NCBI GenBank assembly: GCA_949788275.1
Contig: OX460916.1
Location: forward strand, 3,224,001 to 3,288,000
DNA length: 64,000 bases
Direction: 5' to 3'
Source of the DNA: Weeksellaceae bacterium
GTDB taxonomy: Bacteria; Bacteroidota; Bacteroidia; Flavobacteriales; Weeksellaceae
Positions within the stretch are counted from its first letter, which is position 1. Each line of letters opens with the position of its first letter. Shown here in pieces: positions 57,812 to 64,000 of the stretch. The notes under the pieces were generated by a model. The model was not told the origin of the DNA, searched no databases, and was given only the letters and a program-made list of their open reading frames with translations. Position numbers and translations under genes: made by a program.

Positions 57812-57822
57812 TATTTATTATT

Positions 57823-58002
57823 ATGAGCAAAGTAAGAGTAAAACAAACACGTAGTGCGATCAACCGTGATAAGTCACAGAAAGCAACGTTAGAAGCCTTA
57901 GGACTTAGAAAAATGAATCAAGTAGTGGAACATGAATCAAACCCAGCAATCGAAGGGATGATCAGAAAAATCCAACACTTAGTACAAGTAGAAAGAGCTT
58001 AA
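57823..58002 (+). CDS. rpmD: 50S ribosomal protein L30
   Basis: 59 residues, a short gene found by reading the gap between rpsE and rplO. VRVKQTRSAINRDKSQKATLEALGLRKMNQVVEHESNPAIEGMIRKIQHLV matches L30 over its whole length. It starts 11 bp after rpsE and is in the canonical spc position. Confidence 0.97.
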   Translation: MSKVRVKQTRSAINRDKSQKATLEALGLRKMNQVVEHESNPAIEGMIRKIQHLVQVERA

Positions 58003-58028
58003 TCGCTTAACCTTTAAAGATTTAATAG

Positions 58029-58487
58029 ATGAATTTAAGTAATTTAAAACCAGCAGCTGGTTCAGTAAAAAATAAATTCCGTAAGGGTAGAGGTGAAGGT
58101 AGTGGAAACGGTCTGACTGCAGGTCGTGGACACAAAGGGGCTAAATCTCGTTCTGGTTATTCAAGAAAAATCGGATTCGAGGGTGGTCAAATGCCATTAC
58201 AAAGACGTGTACCTAAATTTGGTTTCAAAAACATCAACCGTGTTGAGTATAGAGGAATCAACTTGGACACTATCCAGGAATTAGTAGAAAACAATAAAGT
58301 TACAGATACTGTAAACAAAGAGATCTTAGTTCAACTAGGATTGGCTCACAAAAATGACCTTGTGAAAATCTTAGGTCGTGGTGAGTTAACAGCCTCTGTT
58401 ACAATTACTGCCGATAAGTTTACTCAAACTGCTCTTGAAGCAATTGAGAAAGCCGGTGGAAAAGTAGAATTAATTAACGCTAAGTAA
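58029..58487 (+). CDS. rplO: 50S ribosomal protein L15
   Basis: 152 residues. [62 protein letters not shown] and a C-terminal [16 protein letters not shown] region match L15. 26 bp after rpmD. Confidence 0.98.
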   Translation: MNLSNLKPAAGSVKNKFRKGRGEGSGNGLTAGRGHKGAKSRSGYSRKIGFEGGQMPLQRRVPKFGFKNINRVEYRGINLDTIQELVENNKVTDTVNKEILVQLGLAHKNDLVKILGRGELTASVTITADKFTQTALEAIEKAGGKVELINAK

Positions 58488-58499
58488 TATTTTTTATAG

Positions 58500-59873
58500 A
58501 TGAAAGGGTTTATACAGACCATAAAAAATATCTGGAGCATAAAAGAACTAAAGGATAAGTTATTTTTAACTATCCTTTTGTTGTTGGTTTATAGATTCGG
58601 ATCTTATATTCCGCTTCCAGGTGTCGATATTAACGAAGTCAATCGTTTTATTGCAGACCAAGCTAGTGCCAACTCAGGAATTTTAGGATTAATAAACTCT
58701 TTTACCGGAGGTTCTTTCAGTAGAGCTTCTGTACTAGCGTTAGGTATTATGCCTTATATCTCTGCTTCAATTGTGGTGCAATTAATGGGATTAGCAGTAC
58801 CTTACATTCAAAAACTACAAAAAGAGGGAGAAAGCGGTCGAAATAAAGTAAATCAGATCACTCGTTGGTTAACGATTGGGATATGTTTAGTGCAAGCACC
58901 AGCATACCTAACCCTTGTTAGCACGAATATCTTACGTTACGATCCTTCTTCAGCATATGCATTCTATTTATTACCGCCTACAAGCTTCTGGTTCTGGTTC
59001 CCTTCAATGATCATCCTAATTACGGGTACCGTATTTTCGATGTGGATGGGAGAGAAAATCACAGACAAAGGAATTGGAAACGGTATCTCAATCTTGATTA
59101 TGGTTGGTATTTTAGCCGACTTACCAAGATCGATCCTGAATGCATTCGAAACTGATGCGTCTAACGGCATCTTTTTCTTAATCGAAATGTTAGGATTAAT
59201 CCTTGTGATTGCCTTATGTATAATGATTGTTGCCGCCGTGCGTAAAGTACCTGTACAATACGTAAAAAGAGCACAAACATCAAGCAGTAGCTATATGCGT
59301 TCTGTAACAGATTCTGTTCGCTCGTATATTCCACTTAAAGTAAATGCTGCCGGTGTAATGCCTATTATCTTCGCCCAAGCGATTATGTTCCTTCCAGGAA
59401 CCTTATCAAGTTATTTCTTGGACAATGATAGCTCGGTACAACAATTCTTTGCTAAAATGGCAGACCCATTCACGTTAGAGTATAATGTGATCTTTGGTTT
59501 ATTAATCATTATCTTCACCTACTTCTATACAGCGATCACAATCCCTGTTGGACAGATGGCTGACGACCTAAAAAGAAACGGTGGAATTATCCCAGGTATA
59601 CGCCCTGGTAAAGAAACTGCAGATTTTTTAGATGATATTTTATCAAAAATTACGTTACCTGGCGCAATTTTATTAACTTTGCTAGCTGTTTTGCCTGCGA
59701 TTGTAAGATTGCTTGGAGTTGAACAAAGCTTAGCTATGTTTTTTGGAGGTACCTCTATGCTAATTATGGTAGGAGTTATCTTAGATACTGTACAACAAAT
59801 TAATACCTATCTGTTAAATCATCGTTACGATGGATTAATGGAATCTGGTCGTACATCAAGAGACATTAGTTAA
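58500..59873 (+). CDS. secY: preprotein translocase subunit SecY
   Basis: 457 residues with ten membrane helices. The plug-region segment GILGLINSFTGGSFSRASVLALGIMPYISASIVVQLM near residue 60, MGEKITDKGIGNGISILIMVGI near 180 and PGIRPGKETADFLDDILSKITLPGA near 365 are diagnostic. It forms the protein-conducting channel with SecE and SecG. It lies in the spc cluster 12 bp after rplO; adk and map are absent from this position. Confidence 0.99.
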   Translation: MKGFIQTIKNIWSIKELKDKLFLTILLLLVYRFGSYIPLPGVDINEVNRFIADQASANSGILGLINSFTGGSFSRASVLALGIMPYISASIVVQLMGLAVPYIQKLQKEGESGRNKVNQITRWLTIGICLVQAPAYLTLVSTNILRYDPSSAYAFYLLPPTSFWFWFPSMIILITGTVFSMWMGEKITDKGIGNGISILIMVGILADLPRSILNAFETDASNGIFFLIEMLGLILVIALCIMIVAAVRKVPVQYVKRAQTSSSSYMRSVTDSVRSYIPLKVNAAGVMPIIFAQAIMFLPGTLSSYFLDNDSSVQQFFAKMADPFTLEYNVIFGLLIIIFTYFYTAITIPVGQMADDLKRNGGIIPGIRPGKETADFLDDILSKITLPGAILLTLLAVLPAIVRLLGVEQSLAMFFGGTSMLIMVGVILDTVQQINTYLLNHRYDGLMESGRTSRDIS

Positions 59874-59888
59874 TAGACTTAAAAAATT

Positions 59889-60104
59889 ATGGCTAAACAG
59901 AAACATATTGAACAAGACGGAACCATTACAGAAGCATTATCTAATGCTATGTTTCGTGTTGAATTAGAAAATGGACATGTGGTTACATGTAATATCTCTG
60001 GTAAAATGCGTATGCATTACATTAAATTATTACCAGGTGATAGAGTGAAGATCGAGATGTCTCCTTATGATTTAAGCAAAGGGAGAATATCGTATAGATA
60101 CTAA
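59889..60104 (+). CDS. infA: translation initiation factor IF-1
   Basis: 71 residues, an S1-like OB fold: [69 protein letters not shown] is the family sequence throughout (quoted in parts: [26 protein letters not shown]-type core, [14 protein letters not shown]). It binds the A site during initiation. 15 bp after secY. Confidence 0.98.
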   Translation: MAKQKHIEQDGTITEALSNAMFRVELENGHVVTCNISGKMRMHYIKLLPGDRVKIEMSPYDLSKGRISYRY

Positions 60105-60127
60105 AAAGATAAATTAATGACAGGTGG

Positions 60128-60146
60128 TTGTATCCTATTGATACAA
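60128..60146 (+). promoter_or_regulatory. small hairpin between infA and rpmJ
   Basis: TTGTATC at 60128-60134 pairs with GATACAA at 60140-60146 around a 5-base loop. It lies inside a possible 14-codon reading frame (60117-60161) in the 67-bp gap. Function unknown. Confidence 0.35.
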
Positions 60147-60171
60147 TCGGATTATAGATAAATTAACAAAG

Positions 60172-60288
60172 ATGAAAGTAAGAGCATCCATTAAAAAAAG
60201 AAGTGCTGACTGTAAAATTGTTCGTCGTAAAGGGCGTTTGTATGTGATCAACAAAAAAAATCCTAAGTTTAAACAAAGACAAGGTTAA
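60172..60288 (+). CDS. rpmJ: 50S ribosomal protein L36
   Basis: 38 residues, found by reading the gap between infA and rps[20 protein letters not shown] followed by [19 protein letters not shown] is L36 over its full length. Only one of the four zinc ligands (Cys14) is present, so it is the zinc-free form. 12 bp before rpsM. Confidence 0.97.
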   Translation: MKVRASIKKRSADCKIVRRKGRLYVINKKNPKFKQRQG

Positions 60289-60300
60289 TTATTTAGAACT

Positions 60301-60678
60301 ATGGCAAGAATTTCAGGTGTAGATTTACCTAAAAATAAAAGAGGGGTAATCGGACTTACATACATTTACGGTATCGGAAGAAGTACAGCTTCTAAAATAT
60401 TAGCAGGAGCTAATGTTTCTGAAGACAAAAAAGTTAGCGAATGGACTGATGAAGAAATCAATCTTATCCGTCAATCAATAAACGACAGTTTTAAGGTTGA
60501 AGGTGAGTTGAGATCAGAAATCCAATTAAACATCAAACGTTTAATGGACATCGGATGTCAAAGAGGTATTCGTCACAGATTAGGTTTACCATTAAGAGGA
60601 CAGAGAACGAAAAACAATTCTCGTACTAGAAAAGGTAAAAAGAAAACAGTTGCTAACAAGAAAAAAGCCACTAAATAA
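60301..60678 (+). CDS. rpsM: 30S ribosomal protein S13
   Basis: 125 residues. [34 protein letters not shown] and [46 protein letters not shown] match S13, with the usual basic tail. First gene of the alpha part of the cluster. Confidence 0.99.
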   Translation: MARISGVDLPKNKRGVIGLTYIYGIGRSTASKILAGANVSEDKKVSEWTDEEINLIRQSINDSFKVEGELRSEIQLNIKRLMDIGCQRGIRHRLGLPLRGQRTKNNSRTRKGKKKTVANKKKATK

Positions 60679-60689
60679 TAAATAGGATC

Positions 60690-61079
60690 ATGGCAAAAAA
60701 TACAAAAGTAGTTAAGAAAAGAAAGGTAGTTGTTGAAGCTACCGGACAAGCTCATATTCAAGCATCGTTTAATAATGTTATCATTACGCTAACAAACAAA
60801 AACGGTGAAGTTATCTCTTGGTCTTCTGCAGGAAAAATGGGATTCCGTGGTTCTAAAAAGAACACGCCTTACGCTGCTCAAGTTGCTGCTCAAGAAGCAA
60901 CCGTGCAAGCGTACGAAGCTGGACTAAGAAGAGTTAAAGTTTATGTGAAAGGACCAGGTCAAGGTCGTGAATCTGCTATTAGAACTATTCATAATGGTGG
61001 TATCGAAGTTTCTGAAATTATTGACGTTACTCCGCTTCCACATAACGGATGTCGTCCTCCTAAAAAGAGAAGAGTTTAA
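60690..61079 (+). CDS. rpsK: 30S ribosomal protein S11
   Basis: 129 residues. [49 protein letters not shown] and [44 protein letters not shown] are typical S11. 11 bp after rpsM. Confidence 0.99.
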   Translation: MAKNTKVVKKRKVVVEATGQAHIQASFNNVIITLTNKNGEVISWSSAGKMGFRGSKKNTPYAAQVAAQEATVQAYEAGLRRVKVYVKGPGQGRESAIRTIHNGGIEVSEIIDVTPLPHNGCRPPKKRRV

Positions 61080-61120
61080 TCACTCATTTCGTTTTATAAT
61101 TTAATTAATAATAGAAAATC

Positions 61121-61723
61121 ATGGCAAGATATACAGGACCAAAAACTAAAATTGCAAGAAAATTCGGTCAACCGATTTTTGGAGATGATAAATCATTTGA
61201 GAAAAAGAAATATCCTCCTGGGCAACACGGACCTAACAAACGTAGAGCTAAAAAATCTGAATACGCGATTCAGTTAAACGAAAAACAAAAAGCGAAATAT
61301 ACCTATGGTATCTTAGAGCGTCAATTTGCGAACATGTACAAAAAAGCAAACGCAGCTCAAGGTATTACAGGGGAAGTATTATTACAATTATGTGAATCTC
61401 GTCTAGATAATGTTGTATACCGTTTAGGTATCGCAAATTCTCGTCGCGCTGCTCGTCAGTTAGTTTCTCATAAACACGTTGTAGTTAATGGTTCTATCGT
61501 AAACATCCCTTCTTACCAAATGAAAGCTGGTGATGTAGTTTCAGTGAGAGAGAAATCTAAATCATTGACACCTATCGTGAATTCATTACATGCACGTTCA
61601 GAGTATGATTGGTTAATCTGGAATGACGAACAAAAATCAGGTACTTTCACAAAAGCACCAGAAAGAGTTCAGATCCCAGAAGATATTAAAGAGCAATTAA
61701 TCGTCGAGTTATATTCTAAATAA
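61121..61723 (+). CDS. rpsD: 30S ribosomal protein S4
   Basis: 200 residues. [56 protein letters not shown] and the S4 domain [42 protein letters not shown] are complete. The zinc-free form, without the N-terminal Cys set. In E. coli S4 controls the alpha operon. Confidence 0.99.
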   Translation: MARYTGPKTKIARKFGQPIFGDDKSFEKKKYPPGQHGPNKRRAKKSEYAIQLNEKQKAKYTYGILERQFANMYKKANAAQGITGEVLLQLCESRLDNVVYRLGIANSRRAARQLVSHKHVVVNGSIVNIPSYQMKAGDVVSVREKSKSLTPIVNSLHARSEYDWLIWNDEQKSGTFTKAPERVQIPEDIKEQLIVELYSK

Positions 61724-61745
61724 ACCTTAAAATCAGACTAATAAA

Positions 61746-62738
61746 ATGACTATTTTAAATTTCATCAAACCTGACAAAGTAATCCTAATCGAATCTGATT
61801 CTCATTTTGGACAGTTTGAATTCCGTCCATTAGAGCCAGGTTACGGGATTACCGTTGGAAATGCTCTTCGTAGAGTTTTACTTTCTTCATTAGAAGGGTA
61901 TGCAATCACTTCAATCAAAATTGAAGGAGTAGAGCATGAGTTTTCAACAATTCCAGGAGTAGTGGAAGATGTTACAGAGATCATTTTAAATCTGAAAAAG
62001 GTTCGTTTTAAGAAACAAATTGATGAATCAGATGCTGAAACTGTAACTGCTACTATCTCAGGGCAAGATCAATTAACAGCCGGTGACTTAGGGAAATTTA
62101 TTTCTGGATTCCAGGTATTAAACCCTGAATTAGTAATCGCTAATCTTGATGCGAAAGTAAACATGACTATCACGTTTACAATCGAAAAAGGTAGAGGATA
62201 CGTACCAGCTGATGATAATAAAAAGGCTTCTGCGCCTATCGGTACTATAGCAATTGACTCTATTTACACGCCTATTAAAAACGTGAAATATGCAATTGAA
62301 AATCATCGTGTAGAACAAAAAACCGATTATGAAAAATTGGTTTTCGAAATCACTACCGATGGCTCTATTACGCCACAAGATGCTTTAACTGAAGCAGCTA
62401 AAATCTTAATTCACCACTTTATGTTATTCTCGGATGAGCGTATTACGCTTGAAGCCGAAGAAGTAGCATCAGGGGAAACTTACGATGAAGAAGCTTTACA
62501 TATGCGCCAGTTACTAAAAACTAAATTGGTCGACATGGATTTATCAGTAAGAGCATTAAACTGTTTAAAAGCAGCTGAAGTTGAAACATTAGGCGAATTA
62601 GTTTCTTTCGCTAAGTCTGATTTAATGAAGTTCAGAAACTTCGGTAAGAAATCTCTTACTGAATTAGAAGAATTGGTGGACAGCAAAGGGTTAAACTTTG
62701 GTATGGACATCACAAAGTACAAGTTGGACGTAGAATAA
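61746..62738 (+). CDS. rpoA: RNA polymerase alpha subunit
   Basis: 330 residues. The N-terminal assembly domain has [59 protein letters not shown], and the C-terminal domain has [48 protein letters not shown]. It scaffolds assembly of the polymerase core, and its C-terminal domain contacts UP elements and activators. 22 bp after rpsD. Confidence 0.99.
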   Translation: MTILNFIKPDKVILIESDSHFGQFEFRPLEPGYGITVGNALRRVLLSSLEGYAITSIKIEGVEHEFSTIPGVVEDVTEIILNLKKVRFKKQIDESDAETVTATISGQDQLTAGDLGKFISGFQVLNPELVIANLDAKVNMTITFTIEKGRGYVPADDNKKASAPIGTIAIDSIYTPIKNVKYAIENHRVEQKTDYEKLVFEITTDGSITPQDALTEAAKILIHHFMLFSDERITLEAEEVASGETYDEEALHMRQLLKTKLVDMDLSVRALNCLKAAEVETLGELVSFAKSDLMKFRNFGKKSLTELEELVDSKGLNFGMDITKYKLDVE

Positions 62739-62748
62739 AATTATTAAA

Positions 62749-63240
62749 ATGAGACACGGAAAAAAAATAAACCATTTAAGTAGAACAGCCTCTCACAGAA
62801 GAGCGTTGTTATCTAACTTAGCAATCTCGTTGATCACTCACAAAAGAATTAACACAACAATTGCTAAAGCAAAGGCTTTACAAACATATATTGAGCCTTT
62901 ATTGACAAAGTCTAAAGTAGACGATACGAACAACCGTCGTGTAGTTTTTGCTTATTTACAGAACAAAGATGCTATCACTGAATTATTCAGAACAGTAGCT
63001 CCTAAAATCGCTGATCGTCCGGGTGGATACACCCGTGTTATCAAAACCGGTTTCCGTCAAGGAGATGGTGCTGATATGGCGATGATCGAATTAGTAGATT
63101 TCAATGAAATCTATACGAACGGTAAAGAAGCTAAAAAAGCAACTACTCGTCGTAGTCGTAAAGCGGCTCCTAAAGCAGACGAAACTGTAGCGGAAGCTCC
63201 AGCAACTGAAGCGGCAGAAAGCACTGAAGAAAAAGCATAA
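62749..63240 (+). CDS. rplQ: 50S ribosomal protein L17 with Ala/Glu-rich C-terminal extension
   Basis: 163 residues. The L17 core ([65 protein letters not shown]) ends near residue 123. The last 40 residues are a basic then acidic low-complexity tail ([34 protein letters not shown]). Such tails occur in flavobacterial L17. Last gene of the cluster, followed by a terminator. Confidence 0.98.
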   Translation: MRHGKKINHLSRTASHRRALLSNLAISLITHKRINTTIAKAKALQTYIEPLLTKSKVDDTNNRRVVFAYLQNKDAITELFRTVAPKIADRPGGYTRVIKTGFRQGDGADMAMIELVDFNEIYTNGKEAKKATTRRSRKAAPKADETVAEAPATEAAESTEEKA

Positions 63241-63259
63241 GTTTAAACTTATCATATCA

Positions 63260-63293
63260 AAAAGGGATTCCAATTCGGAGTCCCTTTTTTTTG
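63260..63293 (+). terminator. terminator of the rpsH-rplQ operon
   Basis: AAAGGGATTCC at 63261-63271 pairs with GGAGTCCCTTT at 63277-63287 (one G-T pair) around a 5-base loop and is followed by a long T run. It lies 20 bp after the rplQ stop. Confidence 0.88.
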
Positions 63294-63297
63294 TTTA

Positions 63298-63404
63298 GCG
63301 CGGCCGCTACGCGCCGGGCTCTCCGCTCTATCTTTGCTGCAAATACTCTCGGGTAATGCAATATAAAGGTGGCAGCAAAGGATGCCGCTTCTATCCCTGC
63401 CGCA
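63298..63404 (-). repeat. dispersed structured intergenic element, copy 5 (subtype 1)
   Basis: Reverse orientation. On the plus strand it opens GCGCGGCCGCTACGCGCC and ends CTATCCCTGCCGCA. The inner stem is CTTTGCTGC with GCAGCAAAG, enclosing about 30 variable bases. It follows the rplQ terminator in the convergent space towards the outer-membrane gene. Confidence 0.86.
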
Positions 63405-63406
63405 AC

Positions 63407-63455
63407 GTAAAGCCCTTTATTTGTTTGATAAACAAATAAAGGGCTTTACTTTTTT
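63407..63455. terminator. long perfect hairpin after the structured element
   Basis: A 19-bp perfect stem, 63407-63425 with 63431-63449, has a 5-base loop and a T run behind it on the plus strand. The plus-strand genes already have a terminator at 63260, so this may stop read-through or serve the convergent gene at 63753. Confidence 0.75.
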
Positions 63456-63550
63456 ACCAAGAACGATCAATCACGTTCATACCTTACCCATAAGGCTATA
63501 CATAAACCCACCACCCATCCATTCGCTTCATTACTATGCTCATTTTATCT

Positions 63551-63604
63551 CAACTCTAAAACTTCAACTCTAAAACCTCAACTCTAAAATCTCAATTCTA
63601 ACTT
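63551..63604. repeat. 14-bp tandem repeat, about 3.9 copies
   Basis: Units CAACTCTAAAACTT, CAACTCTAAAACCT, CAACTCTAAAATCT and a shortened CAATTCTAACTT follow one another from 63551. The last unit leads directly into the 7-bp array, and the 14-mer looks like a diverged dimer of that unit. Confidence 0.85.
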
Positions 63605-63737
63605 CTAACTACTAACTACTAACCACTAACCACTAACCACTAACCACTAACCACTAACCACTAACCACTAACCACTAACTACTAACTACTAACCACTAAC
63701 CACTAACTACTAACCACTAACCACTAACCACTAACCA
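63605..63737. repeat. 7-bp satellite (CTAACYA)19
   Basis: Nineteen exact-length units of CTAACCA or CTAACTA without spacing errors. Only the sixth base varies (C or T). It lies between the hairpin at 63407 and the stop of the outer-membrane gene at 63753. There are no spacers of the CRISPR kind. The remaining bases in this 512-bp gap (about 63456-63550) show nothing recognisable. Confidence 0.95.
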
Positions 63738-63752
63738 AGAACAACAAAGACC

Positions 63753-64000
63753 TCACATTTTTAATGAAACGTTCACCATCAGATACCCTAAATTATTCTT
63801 TGTAGTTGTCTGTCTCAATGTATTGCCATCTGTCTGCGTATTTACATAGTTATACCGATTAAGATCAAACAATGTTAGTAAAGATCGGCCAGAAAGCGTG
63901 AAAGCCAAGTTCTCTCTCACATCATATTTTAACGATAAATGCAGATCGGGTACATTAAACCGCTGGGCATATACATTGTACAACTGGTACACAAATTCCA
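63753..64000 (-). CDS. outer-membrane beta-barrel protein, C-terminal part
   Basis: Only the last 81 codons are visible; the gene enters from beyond base 64000. Alternating strand-like segments (FNVPDLHLSLKYDVRENLAFTLSG, SLLTLFDLNRYN, NNLGYLMVNVSLKM at the end) are typical of the last strands of TonB-dependent receptors or the OMP_b-brl_3 barrels of Bacteroidota, in which a short segment like LFDLNRY links the penultimate strands. Substrate and full architecture cannot be seen. It converges on the rplQ operon; many flavobacteria have carA, eno and gltA near rplQ instead. Confidence 0.7.
   Translation of the reverse strand, partial: EFVYQLYNVYAQRFNVPDLHLSLKYDVRENLAFTLSGRSLLTLFDLNRYNYVNTQTDGNTLRQTTTKNNLGYLMVNVSLKM

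Noticed and set aside
63382-63573. Plus-strand reading frame across copy 5 of the element and the 14-mers
   Set aside because: It is built from repeat and hairpin sequence and lacks any protein-like pattern.
63605-63737. CRISPR array
   Set aside because: Units are directly adjacent without spacers, and no cas gene is present.

Overview
The window comes from a low-GC member of the Bacteroidota, most likely order Flavobacteriales; a Weeksellaceae-type genus is possible but I cannot fix it from sequence alone. The evidence is the gene content (PUR/DUF3276, DUF4199 plus GT2, GIN-domain lipoprotein, TPR-AraC regulators, long NusB, PiT plus DUF47), the order of the ribosomal-protein cluster, the near absence of Shine-Dalgarno sequences, and about a dozen intergenic copies of the Bacteroidota -7 promoter element TAnnTTTG, in three cases with a TTG/TTTG element 18-19 nt upstream.

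Layout. 1-6663: housekeeping genes (DUF1573 lipoprotein fragment, nusB, an ABC exporter, a PUR-domain protein, sucC, a GT39 glycosyltransferase). 7010-10238: lolD-like ATPase, TIGR02757 protein, a stand-alone NUMOD4/HNH-like protein with a helix-turn-helix, a serine esterase and an Smr protein. 10343-24077: a 13-gene, one-strand capsule/exopolysaccharide locus: six glycosyltransferase or acetyltransferase-type decorating enzymes, a polysaccharide deacetylase, an EpsG-like polymerase, both a WecA-like and a PglC/WbaP-like initiating transferase, and a Wza-like and Wzc-like export pair. No Wzx flippase and no nucleotide-sugar synthesis genes are visible in it.

24086-36344 (mostly minus strand): acyl-CoA carboxylase carboxyltransferase subunit, ACP phosphodiesterase-like protein, TPR protein, glmM, a GlsB-like membrane protein, yidC overlapping pyrG, the 4.5S SRP RNA, and an overlapping pair of TPR membrane proteins of which only one carries an AraC DNA-binding domain. 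36449-40434: DUF4199 plus GT2 pair, GIN lipoprotein, phosphoglucomutase. 40972-45145: an unrecognised 362-residue protein, two PiT phosphate transporters in separate transcription units, and a DUF47 regulator. 45970-63240: str, S10, spc and alpha clusters in one run (rpsL-rpsG-fusA-rpsJ ... rpoA-rplQ), broken once between rpsN and rpsH by a terminator and a fresh promoter. The window ends in the 3' part of an outer-membrane beta-barrel gene.

The most interesting non-coding signal is a structured intergenic element present five times (6794, 29682, 40494, 45514, 63298). Its outer arms are conserved while its central stem changes by compensatory substitutions, and it falls into two coordinated subtypes, so it behaves like a dispersed structured RNA or palindromic element. 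Other notable signals are long poly-G and poly-A tracts in glycosyltransferase genes of the capsule locus, a degenerate 150-bp tandem duplication at 40641-40935, a 19-unit 7-bp satellite at 63605-63737, and matching hairpins at the predicted 5' ends of the rpsL and rpsH transcripts.
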